Made by a program: the position numbers and the translations under genes
Source of the DNA: UBA1181 sp045113275
GTDB taxonomy: Bacteria; Bacteroidota; Bacteroidia; Bacteroidales; Paludibacteraceae
DNA length: 15,351 bases
Direction of reading: 5' to 3'
NCBI GenBank assembly: GCA_045113275.1
Contig: JBGUIU010000234.1
Span: forward strand, 1-15,351
Shown here: positions 7,080 through 14,733 of the stretch, in pieces
Position numbering within the stretch: position 1 is the first letter of the stretch
How the letters are laid out: each line of letters begins with the position of its first letter
Notes under the pieces: model-generated
The model's input: only the letters and a program-made list of their open reading frames with translations
What the model was told of the DNA's origin: nothing
The model's database searches: none

Positions 7080-9329
7080 ATGTTGAAAAGAATCAGTCTC
7101 TTAGTATTATCATTAGCTCCTCACCTATTCTATGCAGAATCCAATGATAGCACAAGTTATCTGGCTGAAGTGGAAGTTGTGACCAACCTGAAAGAGCGAA
7201 AATTCATCGAAGAACTGCCTTTGTCTGCCAATGCTTTCAGTCTATCGCAGATAGAAAACATCAACTCCTCATCCACAAAAGACCTCACCTCCTTTGTTCC
7301 TAATTTTCACTTGCCTGAATATGGATCACAGATGACATCGTCCATCTATGTCAGAGGATTTGGTACTAGAATTGACCAACCCGTTGTCGGCATGATCGTG
7401 GACAACATCCCCGTTCTAAACAAAAATGCTTTTGATGCTGACTTGTTTGATCTCCAACGGGCTGAATTCCTTCGTGGTCCGCAAGGAACACTTTATGGTC
7501 GGAATACGATGTGCGGATTGATCAACCTATATACGCTTTCCCCTTTTTCTTATCAAGGTACACGTCTGAACTTAGATTATTCCACAGCCAACACCTTTAA
7601 GATAAAGGCTTCGACCTACCAGAATCCATCTCAGAAATTTGCATATTCAATTGCTGCAAATGCACTCCATACCAATGGTTATTTTTATAATCAGTACAAT
7701 GACGATTTATGTGATCCATCCAATAGCATCACGTTAAGGAATCGACTCATGTGGAGACCCAAAACATCTTTATCTATCGAGAACTCAATCTCTGCCAATC
7801 TCCTTCGCCAAGGTGGTTATGCCTACGGTTTAATTCTCGATGGAGCCACACAACCTATCAATTACAATGATGAATGTCACTATAACCGATTTACCTTACA
7901 AGACGGAGTTGTCTTGAAGAAGAAGTTGAAAAAAATGGATCTGTCTTCCGTAACTAGCTATCAGTTTCTGAACGACGATATGCTACTCGACAATGACTTC
8001 CTTCCTCAATCCATCTTCACCCTCAATCAAACACAGAAGGAACATGTCATAACTGAAGAGGTTGTTTTTCTATCCAACACTCAGAACAAAATCTGGTCTT
8101 GGAAATCTGGACTTTATGGCTTTTACAAATACAACCGCATGAGTGCGCCTGTCACCTTTAAGGAAGATGGCATCAACCAACTTATTTTGTCTAATGCCAA
8201 TAAAGGAATACAATCAGCATTTCCCGAAGAGAAACTAGATATAGCAGAAAAACAATTTGCTGTCAACAGTGATTTCACGATTCCAACCTTCGGCATCGCT
8301 GCCTATCACCAATCAGAATTCAACGTTGGGAAATGGACGTTCACCACAGGACTTCGTGTAGATTACGAAAAGGACAAAATGAGCTATACAAACGAAACGG
8401 ACATTCACTACATCTTTACCCTACTTATGAAAGACTTCAAATATCTTTCCTGTACGATGGACGGTGAAACCGAGCAAGCCTATTTTGAAGTGTTGCCGAA
8501 ATTCTCTATTCAATACAACATCAACGACCACAATCACTTATACGCATATGCAGCCAAAGGTTACAAAGCAGGCGGATTCAATACACAGATATTCTCCGAC
8601 ATCCTGCAAAACAAACTGAAGAATGACATCATGCATGACCTAGGTATGCGTTTTGATGGTATGGGAAATGAGTCTTACAATACAGATGAAGCCATCTCAT
8701 ACAAACCAGAATACAACTGGACATACGAAATTGGAGGTCATTTCTCTTGGTTAGATAAACAACTCAGCACCGACATGTCCCTTTTCTATATTGATTGTCG
8801 AAATCAACAACTAACTGTCTTTCCTAAAGGTAAGAACACAGGAAGGATGATGACCAATGCAGGAAAGAGCAAAAGTTTCGGAAGTGAAATATCCATCCTT
8901 TATTCTCATAAAAACATACTCCTAAACGGAACCTACGGATACACCCATGCAACATTTACGGAATTCGATGACGGGAACCACTCCTATAATGGAAACTTCA
9001 TTCCCTACTCCCCTCTCAACACCGCATCCTTACAAGCGCAATACACATTTTACATCAATAAAAAGATTGTGGACAAACTAATCGTCATTGCAGATTGGAA
9101 AGGAACTGGCAAAATTTATTGGGATGAAGCCAATAGTGTAGAGCAATCCTTTTATTCGCTTTTCGGTTCCTCTATCATAGTACAAAAAGATAAATTTCAA
9201 TTAAAAGGTTGGTGTAAAAACATTGGAGGAGCAGATTATAACACATTCTACTTCGTCTCCATGGGTAACTCCTTCTGTCAGAAAGGGAAACCTCGACAAA
9301 TCGGGGTAAGTATAAATTATGAATTTTAA
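7080..9329 (+). CDS. TonB-dependent outer-membrane receptor
   Basis: This 749-residue protein has a signal peptide (about 1-19, cut near FYA before ES). A TonB-box-like strand follows at 29-35 (AEVEVVT), then a plug domain at about 42-152, including VRGFGTRIDQPVVGMIVDNIP (positions 91-111) and the hallmark LRGPQGTLYGRN at 131-142. The rest forms a 22-strand barrel, ending in IGVSINYEF with the terminal F expected of the beta-signal. There is no N-terminal carboxypeptidase-regulatory domain and no STN domain, and no SusD gene nearby. It is therefore not a standard SusC glycan transporter and looks more like siderophore, haem, vitamin or metal receptors. The product would import a scarce ligand using TonB-ExbBD energy. 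The gene is followed after 33 bases by a lipoprotein gene, likely its partner. The ligand cannot be identified from sequence. Confidence 0.9.
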   Translation: MLKRISLLVLSLAPHLFYAESNDSTSYLAEVEVVTNLKERKFIEELPLSANAFSLSQIENINSSSTKDLTSFVPNFHLPEYGSQMTSSIYVRGFGTRIDQPVVGMIVDNIPVLNKNAFDADLFDLQRAEFLRGPQGTLYGRNTMCGLINLYTLSPFSYQGTRLNLDYSTANTFKIKASTYQNPSQKFAYSIAANALHTNGYFYNQYNDDLCDPSNSITLRNRLMWRPKTSLSIENSISANLLRQGGYAYGLILDGATQPINYNDECHYNRFTLQDGVVLKKKLKKMDLSSVTSYQFLNDDMLLDNDFLPQSIFTLNQTQKEHVITEEVVFLSNTQNKIWSWKSGLYGFYKYNRMSAPVTFKEDGINQLILSNANKGIQSAFPEEKLDIAEKQFAVNSDFTIPTFGIAAYHQSEFNVGKWTFTTGLRVDYEKDKMSYTNETDIHYIFTLLMKDFKYLSCTMDGETEQAYFEVLPKFSIQYNINDHNHLYAYAAKGYKAGGFNTQIFSDILQNKLKNDIMHDLGMRFDGMGNESYNTDEAISYKPEYNWTYEIGGHFSWLDKQLSTDMSLFYIDCRNQQLTVFPKGKNTGRMMTNAGKSKSFGSEISILYSHKNILLNGTYGYTHATFTEFDDGNHSYNGNFIPYSPLNTASLQAQYTFYINKKIVDKLIVIADWKGTGKIYWDEANSVEQSFYSLFGSSIIVQKDKFQLKGWCKNIGGADYNTFYFVSMGNSFCQKGKPRQIGVSINYEF

Positions 9330-9362
9330 TTTCTAATCAATAAATTTTAACTTTTTATAATC

Positions 9363-9845
9363 ATGAAAAGATTATTTTTAGCATTATCAATTATCAGTTT
9401 CAGTTTAGCAACGATTGCTTTCACATCATGCAATGAAGACAAAAAAGATTCTCCTTTGCCAGAAATTGACAATAGCGAAGTATCTTATCAAGGAGATGTA
9501 ACAGTTCTATACAAAGGAGAAAATGTCGTTACAAACAATGTGGAGTGCTCATACCATTTAATTAACGAAGCATTTTTTGAATTAACAATCAAGGACATCA
9601 AATTTGTTCCACAAATGCCAGTAACAGTTACTCCAGTTATTTCCAATATACCATACACCAAGGTAATCGATGGCAATGGAAATTTCATCATCAGTTTTTC
9701 TGCTGATTCAATCGTTCCAACCATAGGAAATAATCCATACGAGACTTATACAGCCAAAAACATTGAAGGACAAATCGAGAACAGTTCCATTCAGTTTTCT
9801 TTGAATTTCGGAGCTTATCCAACTTCATATCATGGAACTAAATAA
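9363..9845 (+). CDS. Calycin-like lipoprotein, likely partner of the receptor
   Basis: This is a 160-residue lipoprotein precursor. A hydrophobic signal peptide ends at AFTSC with C23 as the lipidated residue. The following NEDKKD is an acidic stretch resembling the Bacteroidetes surface-export signal, so the protein is probably on the cell surface. The mature part is all beta: SYQGDVTVLYKGE at 41-53, alternating polar and hydrophobic strands, a central KFVPQMPVTV segment, and a closing GAYPTSYHG. This pattern resembles the Bacteroidetes calycin-like family (small beta-barrel, lipocalin-related fold), a match I infer from memory of the family rather than from a search. Such a barrel could bind a hydrophobic or chelated ligand and hand it to the receptor encoded 33 bases upstream. 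A strong terminator follows directly. Confidence 0.68.
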   Translation: MKRLFLALSIISFSLATIAFTSCNEDKKDSPLPEIDNSEVSYQGDVTVLYKGENVVTNNVECSYHLINEAFFELTIKDIKFVPQMPVTVTPVISNIPYTKVIDGNGNFIISFSADSIVPTIGNNPYETYTAKNIEGQIENSSIQFSLNFGAYPTSYHGTK

Positions 9846-9864
9846 TCTCTTTATATTCCCACAC

Positions 9865-9898
9865 ATGGACTCTATATCTTTTTTAGAGTCCATTTTTT
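9865..9898 (+). terminator. Strong intrinsic terminator after the receptor/lipoprotein pair
   Basis: ATGGACTCTA (9865-9874) and TAGAGTCCAT (9884-9893) form a perfect ten-pair stem with a nine-base loop. The stem is followed by a T run at 9893-9898. It begins 19 bases after the lipoprotein stop codon and ends 25 bases before the MATE start. Confidence 0.9.
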
Positions 9899-9923
9899 GC
9901 TTTTTCCATACCCTATTTCACAA

Positions 9924-11279
9924 ATGATTTCACTTGTAAAATACGTTCAATCATACATCCCTTTTTATCGCAGGAATCTTAAAATAGCCATACCTGTCAT
10001 GCTGGCACAATTAGGGCAAGCTTCCGTGCAATTAGCCGACACCTTAATGGTAGGGAATTTAGGTACGACAGAGTTGGCTGCTGCAGCATTTGGAGGAGCC
10101 GCATTCTTTGTTGGGTTTGCCTTCTCACTTGGACTAACCTTTGGTTCCACTCCACTTATTGGAAGAGAATTTGCTGCCAGGAACTATAAAAAAGCTGCAA
10201 AATTATTTCAAAACTCCATCCTGTTCAACGTATTAGTAACACTGATCATTGGGAGCATCATGTGGATTGTCTCCTGTCACTTAGGCGAATTCAACCAGCC
10301 GGATGATGTATGGCCCTTATCCACTACCTACTATCGAATCTTATTGCTTTCACTACCATTTGTATTGCTATACCAAGCATTCAAACAATTCATGGAAGGA
10401 TGTGGGAATACCCATTATGCCATGTCCATTACAATCATAGGGAATATCATAAATATAGTACTAAACTGGATAATGATTTTCGGCAAACTAGGCTGTCCGC
10501 AATTAGGCGTTGCAGGAGCCGCTTATGCTACCCTCATATCAAGGATACTCATGTGCATTTCGTTTATCATCGTAGTGTATCGAAAAGCACCATACAATAA
10601 GTATTTTCTTTTCTTCAGAAAAAATCATTTCTCAAAGGAGTGTCTGTCAAAACTATTTAAGATAAGCGTACCTATTGGGTTGCAGATGTTATTAGAGACA
10701 ACAGGCATGAACATTGCCGTTATATTCGTCGGCTGGTGTGGAGAAGTAGCGCTTGCCAGCCATCAAATAGCCATCAACATCTCTGCCGCCACCTGGATGA
10801 TCAGCTGTGGAATCGCATCAGCCACCACGATACGAGTCAGTCATCAAATAGGGCAAAAAGATTTCGCCTCTATGCGAAAAGCGGGCATAGCCTCCATGCA
10901 TCTTTGTTTCGCATTCATGGGAACATGTTCCATCATAATGCTCTTGTTTAAAACACTGATAGCACAATGTTTCACATCAGATCCTGCCGTAATAGAACTA
11001 GCCTCAACACTTATATTAATGACAGGCATATATCAGATTGGAGACGGCTTACAAACCGTTGCCATTGGAGCGCTAAGAGGCATGGCAGATGTCATCACCC
11101 CGATGGTGACAGCTTTTTTGTGCTATATAGTTGTATGCCTATGTGTCAGTTATTACTTCGGAATATACAAAGGATACGGGGCTGTTGGAGTCTGGACAGG
11201 ATACATCGTGGAACTATATCTAGCATCTGTCATATTAATCGTTACGTTTTTTAAAAGGACTAAGAAATATATATCATAA
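9924..11279 (+). CDS. MATE-family multidrug/cation efflux transporter
   Basis: This 451-residue inner-membrane protein should have twelve helices in two related halves, the usual MATE size. Family features are the first helix with IAIPVMLAQLGQASVQLADTLMVG (positions 21-44), the following GTTELAAAAFGG, the FKQFMEGCGNTHYAM segment closing the first half, and VALASHQIAINISAATWMIS in the second half. MATE pumps expel cationic drugs, or in some branches metabolites, in exchange for Na+ or H+. The frame is open back to a TTG at 9897, but that lies inside the terminator tail. The ATG at 9924 gives the normal N-terminus and was chosen. There is almost no room for a promoter of its own between the upstream terminator and the start. 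Confidence 0.92.
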   Translation: MISLVKYVQSYIPFYRRNLKIAIPVMLAQLGQASVQLADTLMVGNLGTTELAAAAFGGAAFFVGFAFSLGLTFGSTPLIGREFAARNYKKAAKLFQNSILFNVLVTLIIGSIMWIVSCHLGEFNQPDDVWPLSTTYYRILLLSLPFVLLYQAFKQFMEGCGNTHYAMSITIIGNIINIVLNWIMIFGKLGCPQLGVAGAAYATLISRILMCISFIIVVYRKAPYNKYFLFFRKNHFSKECLSKLFKISVPIGLQMLLETTGMNIAVIFVGWCGEVALASHQIAINISAATWMISCGIASATTIRVSHQIGQKDFASMRKAGIASMHLCFAFMGTCSIIMLLFKTLIAQCFTSDPAVIELASTLILMTGIYQIGDGLQTVAIGALRGMADVITPMVTAFLCYIVVCLCVSYYFGIYKGYGAVGVWTGYIVELYLASVILIVTFFKRTKKYIS

Positions 11280-11286
11280 ATTTTTA

Positions 11287-11294
11287 TATCTTTG
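11287..11294 (+). promoter_or_regulatory. -7 promoter box for fba
   Basis: TATCTTTG matches TAnnTTTG exactly and lies 43 bases before the fba start, 8 bases after the MATE stop. No TTTG is visible at the expected -33 distance (about 11262-11267), so the upstream element is poor or would lie in degenerate form inside the end of the MATE gene. Confidence 0.55.
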
Positions 11295-11295
11295 T

Positions 11296-11314
11296 AATCT
11301 CAAAAGAGATTTTT
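11296..11314 (+). terminator. Small hairpin with T run: MATE terminator or fba 5' leader stem-loop
   Basis: AATCTC (11296-11301) pairs with GAGATT (11306-11311) around an AAAA loop, and T residues continue to 11314. It could end transcripts from the MATE gene. It also falls at or very near the expected start of the fba transcript set by the -7 box at 11287-11294, where a 5' stem-loop could stabilise the message. The sequence does not decide between these. Confidence 0.45.
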
Positions 11315-11336
11315 AATTTATTAAATAACAAGTAGA

Positions 11337-12338
11337 ATGGTTAATTACAAAGACTTAGGCTTAGTAAACACTAAAGATATGTTTGCTAAAGCAGTAAAGG
11401 GAGGTTATGCAATCCCTGCATTCAACTTCAACAACATGGAGCAATTGCAAGCTATCATCATGGCTGCTGCAGAAACCAAATCTCCAGTTATTCTTCAAGT
11501 TTCTAAAGGTGCACGTAACTACGCAAACCAAACTTTGCTTCGTTACATGGCTGAAGGTGCTGTTGCATACGCTAAAGAATTAGGTTGGGCAAACCCACAA
11601 ATCTGTTTACACTTGGATCACGGAGATTCTTTCGAACTTTGCAAGAGCTGTGTAGATATGGGCTTCTCTTCTGTTATGATCGACGGTTCTTCTCTTCCTT
11701 ACGATGAGAACGTTGCTTTAACAAAGAAAGTTTGTGATTACGCACATCAACATGGTGTAACTGTAGAAGGCGAACTTGGTGTATTGGCTGGTGTTGAAGA
11801 TGAAGTTGCCTCTGAAGAGTCTCACTACACAAAACCAGAAGAAGTTATTGACTTCACTTCTAAGACAGGTGTTGATTCATTAGCTATCTCAATCGGAACA
11901 TCTCACGGTGCATACAAGTTCAAACCAGAACAATGTACTCGTGACCCTAAGACAGGAAAACTTGTTCCTCCTCCATTGGCATTCGATGTATTGGCTGAAA
12001 TCGAGAAGAAACTTCCTGGATTCCCTATCGTACTTCACGGTTCTTCTTCTGTTCCTCAAGACGAAGTTGACACTATCAACAAGTTCGGTGGTAAATTGCC
12101 AGATGCAGTAGGTATTCCTGAAGAGCAATTACGTCAAGCTGCTAAGTCTGCTGTATGTAAGATCAACATCGACTCAGACTCTCGTTTGGCTATGACTGCT
12201 GCTATCCGTCAAACATTCGCTGAGAAACCAGGTGAATTTGACCCTCGTAAGTATCTTGGTCCTGCACGTGACAACATGAAGAAGATGTACATGCACAAGA
12301 TCATCAACGTTCTTGGATCAGATGGTAAAGCTTGCTAA
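11337..12338 (+). CDS. fba: Class II fructose-1,6-bisphosphate aldolase
   Basis: This 333-residue enzyme cleaves fructose-1,6-bisphosphate to dihydroxyacetone phosphate and glyceraldehyde-3-phosphate, and runs in reverse in gluconeogenesis. Zinc and catalytic motifs are present: LHLDHGD with D94 and H95, VEGELG with E146, GTSHGAYK with H190, and VLHGSSS with H234. The phosphate-binding KINIDSD (275-281) follows. The FNFNNMEQ start near residue 30 also fits. It is cytoplasmic. Codon use differs sharply from its neighbours: arginines are essentially all CGT, and GGT, AAC and TTC dominate, as expected for a very highly expressed glycolytic gene. It has its own -7 box and a strong terminator, so it is probably monocistronic. 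Confidence 0.97.
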   Translation: MVNYKDLGLVNTKDMFAKAVKGGYAIPAFNFNNMEQLQAIIMAAAETKSPVILQVSKGARNYANQTLLRYMAEGAVAYAKELGWANPQICLHLDHGDSFELCKSCVDMGFSSVMIDGSSLPYDENVALTKKVCDYAHQHGVTVEGELGVLAGVEDEVASEESHYTKPEEVIDFTSKTGVDSLAISIGTSHGAYKFKPEQCTRDPKTGKLVPPPLAFDVLAEIEKKLPGFPIVLHGSSSVPQDEVDTINKFGGKLPDAVGIPEEQLRQAAKSAVCKINIDSDSRLAMTAAIRQTFAEKPGEFDPRKYLGPARDNMKKMYMHKIINVLGSDGKAC

Positions 12339-12356
12339 TTTGTAAAAAGCATATTG

Positions 12357-12389
12357 AAAAAAAGCTGTCGGTAATCGACAGCTTTTTTT
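12357..12389. terminator. Symmetric two-way terminator between fba and rnhB
   Basis: Seven A, then GCTGTCG, a five-base loop GTAAT, CGACAGC and seven T form a stem of up to 14 perfect pairs. Because the A and T tracts are equal, the hairpin works in both directions. It ends fba on the plus strand and the recN-rnhB transcript on the minus strand. Confidence 0.93.
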
Positions 12390-12425
12390 ATTACTATATC
12401 ATAGCTATAACCGTAACGGTCAAAC

Positions 12426-13028
12426 TCAATCAAATTGCAATTCTAATTGGGGATCGATCAATGTGAAAGACATCCTGTGATGTTCACAAGGCCCAAACGA
12501 TTTAATCGCATCTCGATGAGCCTTTGTAGGGTACCCTTTGTTTTGTTTCCAAAGATACATAGGATAATCTTTGTCAATGCTATTCATATAATCATCACGA
12601 TAGGTCTTTGCCAAAACAGAAGCGGCAGCGATAGACATATATTTACCATCACCTTTCACGATACATTGGTGAGGTATCTTATCATATGGACGAAAACGAT
12701 TGCCATCAATAATTAAAAAATCAGGACGGACAGTCAACTGATCGACTGCCCTATGCATTGCTAAAAAAGAAGCATTAAGTATATTGATCTTATCTATTTC
12801 TTTTGCACTCACAATACCAACAGCCCATGCAATTGCCTGTTCTTCAATAATCGGACGAAGCAAGTAACGCTGTTTCTCCGTTAATTGCTTAGAATCATTT
12901 AGCAAGTCATTAGAGAAATCAACAGGTAAGATAACAGCTGCAGCAAAGACAGGACCCGCCAGACAACCACGGCCTGCTTCATCACACCCTGCTTCTATCT
13001 GATTCTCCTTATAATATGGCAATAACAT
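12426..13028 (-). CDS. rnhB: Ribonuclease HII
   Basis: This 200-residue protein of the RNase HII family has the usual length. It removes ribonucleotides and RNA primers from RNA-DNA hybrids. Catalytic motifs are AGCDEAGRGCLAGP with D16, E17 and the substrate-sensing G19-R20-G21, then NDSKQLTEKQR (44-54), IIDGN with D108, KGDGKY with D127, and AAASVLAKTYRD (135-146). The family's conserved tail, NKGYPTKAHRDAI, is at 163-175. It is the last gene of a minus-strand group, 29 bases after recN, and ends at the two-way terminator. Co-location with recN fits a genome-maintenance theme. Confidence 0.97.
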   Translation of the reverse strand: MLLPYYKENQIEAGCDEAGRGCLAGPVFAAAVILPVDFSNDLLNDSKQLTEKQRYLLRPIIEEQAIAWAVGIVSAKEIDKINILNASFLAMHRAVDQLTVRPDFLIIDGNRFRPYDKIPHQCIVKGDGKYMSIAAASVLAKTYRDDYMNSIDKDYPMYLWKQNKGYPTKAHRDAIKSFGPCEHHRMSFTLIDPQLELQFD

Positions 13029-13057
13029 ACAACACGATTTAAAAGATGCGGACTTCC

Positions 13058-14716
13058 CTATTTTATATTCATCAAATCCTTTGCATTCGCTATAGCTGCA
13101 GGTGAAGGATTTGTACCACTCAACATCTGAGCAATCTCCATAACACGTTCTTCAAGCGTCAGCTGTTTGATATGCGACACCGTACTCTCTTCATCATCCT
13201 CCTTATATACTTTATAATGAGTAGTGCCTTTTGATGCTATCTGAGGTAAATGAGTAATACTAACCACCTGCATGTATTCACCCATCATTGTCATCATATT
13301 TCCCATACGAGAAGCAACATCACCAGACACACCCGTATCAATTTCATCTAGAATTAACGTCGGCAGATATTCTGTTTTAGAGAGAATAGACTTCAATGCC
13401 AACATGACACGAGCCATTTCACCTCCAGACGCAACAGATGAAAGAGGCTGAAGGGCTGCATTTTTATTAGCAGAGAACAAGAACTTCACACTATCCAGAC
13501 CCGTACTATTAATTGTATCCAACGACTCGATAGAGACCTCAAACTTAGCATTTGCAATGCCAAGGTCTTGAAGTAATCCCTCAACAGAACGTTCCATAGG
13601 CTCTTTTGCCTTCCTTCTCATCTCGGAAATCTTATGAGCCTTCTTCGTCAGGTCCGTTTCCAAATCATCGATTTTTTTCTGCAGGCTATCCACCTGATCA
13701 GAAGAGGATTCAATCAGAGCAAAATCTTTTTCGAATGACTCTTTCACCTCCAATAGTTCCTGCATAGTATTTACTCTATGCTTCTTTTCCAACGTATATA
13801 TCAAATCCAACCGTTCATTAACATATTCCAAGCGTTGAGGATCTACCGTCACATCCGACAATAGTTGATCAACCTCTCTAGAAATATCCTTTAATTCAAT
13901 CCATGAGCTATTCAATCTCTCATTAATCGATTGCACCTTAGGGAAAACGGATGAGATACTAGATAACGCATTAATTGAATCCTTCAATGAAGAACAGACA
14001 TTCTCTTCACTATCAGAAAGAAGCCAACTAGTTTTTGACAGAGCCTCTTTCAATTCTGACGAATGAGATAATTGTTCCATCTCAGACTCCAATTCACTCT
14101 GTTCTTCTAACGCAAAGTTCGCTTCAGTCAACTGTTTTAGTTGGAATTCAATATAATCACGATTAGAATTCTGTGTTTCTATATGTTGTTTAAGTTCTTG
14201 CAATTGTTTCTTGGCACGAATATATTCATGGTACACATCAACATAATCATTCAACAGAGCTTTCGTATCTGCCAAAGAATCCAAAACATGCATTTGAAAA
14301 GAATCCTGATTCAACAGCAACGTCTCATGTTGAGAATGAATATCAATAAGGTAGGATGACAAACTCTTCAGGACTGACAACGCCACTGGAGTATCATTTA
14401 TAAAAGCCCTTGACTTGCCATTCGGAGTGATCTCACGACGAACTATACACATATCATCCTCATCCAGTTCATTCTCCTCAAAGAAAGAACTCATAGAATA
14501 AGATGATATATCAAATTCAGCCTCAACAACACACTTCTTTTCTGTATCCTTTAAAACCTTGACATCCGCACGATTTCCCTGAATCAACCCCAGAGCACCC
14601 AACAGAATAGATTTACCCGACCCCGTCTCTCCCGTGATAACAGAGAAACCTTCATTCCATTTCACAAAAGCCTTGTCAATCAAAGCATAATTTTCAACAG
14701 AAAGAGTTTTGAGCAT
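13058..14716 (-). CDS. recN: DNA repair protein RecN (SMC-like ATPase)
   Basis: This 552-residue protein is about the same length as E. coli RecN (553). The N-terminal ATPase half carries Walker A GETGSGKS at 29-36 and the Q-loop region HSQHE at 127-131. A long coiled coil follows (about 155-380) with a central break near 225-300. The C-terminal half holds the ABC signature SVASGGEMAR (427-436), Walker B LPTLILDEIDTGVSG with D457 and E458, and the H-loop SITHL at 487-490. RecN acts early in double-strand break repair by holding DNA ends together and working with RecA. No LexA box was recognised nearby. It lies 17 bases after the PorD-like gene and is probably transcribed with it. Confidence 0.97.
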   Translation of the reverse strand: MLKTLSVENYALIDKAFVKWNEGFSVITGETGSGKSILLGALGLIQGNRADVKVLKDTEKKCVVEAEFDISSYSMSSFFEENELDEDDMCIVRREITPNGKSRAFINDTPVALSVLKSLSSYLIDIHSQHETLLLNQDSFQMHVLDSLADTKALLNDYVDVYHEYIRAKKQLQELKQHIETQNSNRDYIEFQLKQLTEANFALEEQSELESEMEQLSHSSELKEALSKTSWLLSDSEENVCSSLKDSINALSSISSVFPKVQSINERLNSSWIELKDISREVDQLLSDVTVDPQRLEYVNERLDLIYTLEKKHRVNTMQELLEVKESFEKDFALIESSSDQVDSLQKKIDDLETDLTKKAHKISEMRRKAKEPMERSVEGLLQDLGIANAKFEVSIESLDTINSTGLDSVKFLFSANKNAALQPLSSVASGGEMARVMLALKSILSKTEYLPTLILDEIDTGVSGDVASRMGNMMTMMGEYMQVVSITHLPQIASKGTTHYKVYKEDDEESTVSHIKQLTLEERVMEIAQMLSGTNPSPAAIANAKDLMNIK

Positions 14717-14733
14717 ACTAACTATTATTCAGG

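Noticed and set aside
9897..9923. TTG start for the MATE gene inside the terminator T tail
   Set aside because: A rare start codon within a terminator is unlikely; the ATG at 9924 gives a standard MATE N-terminus.
12408..12420. Short palindrome around ACCGTAACGGT after the two-way terminator
   Set aside because: Four-base arms in a gap between convergent genes are expected by chance and have no promoter nearby.
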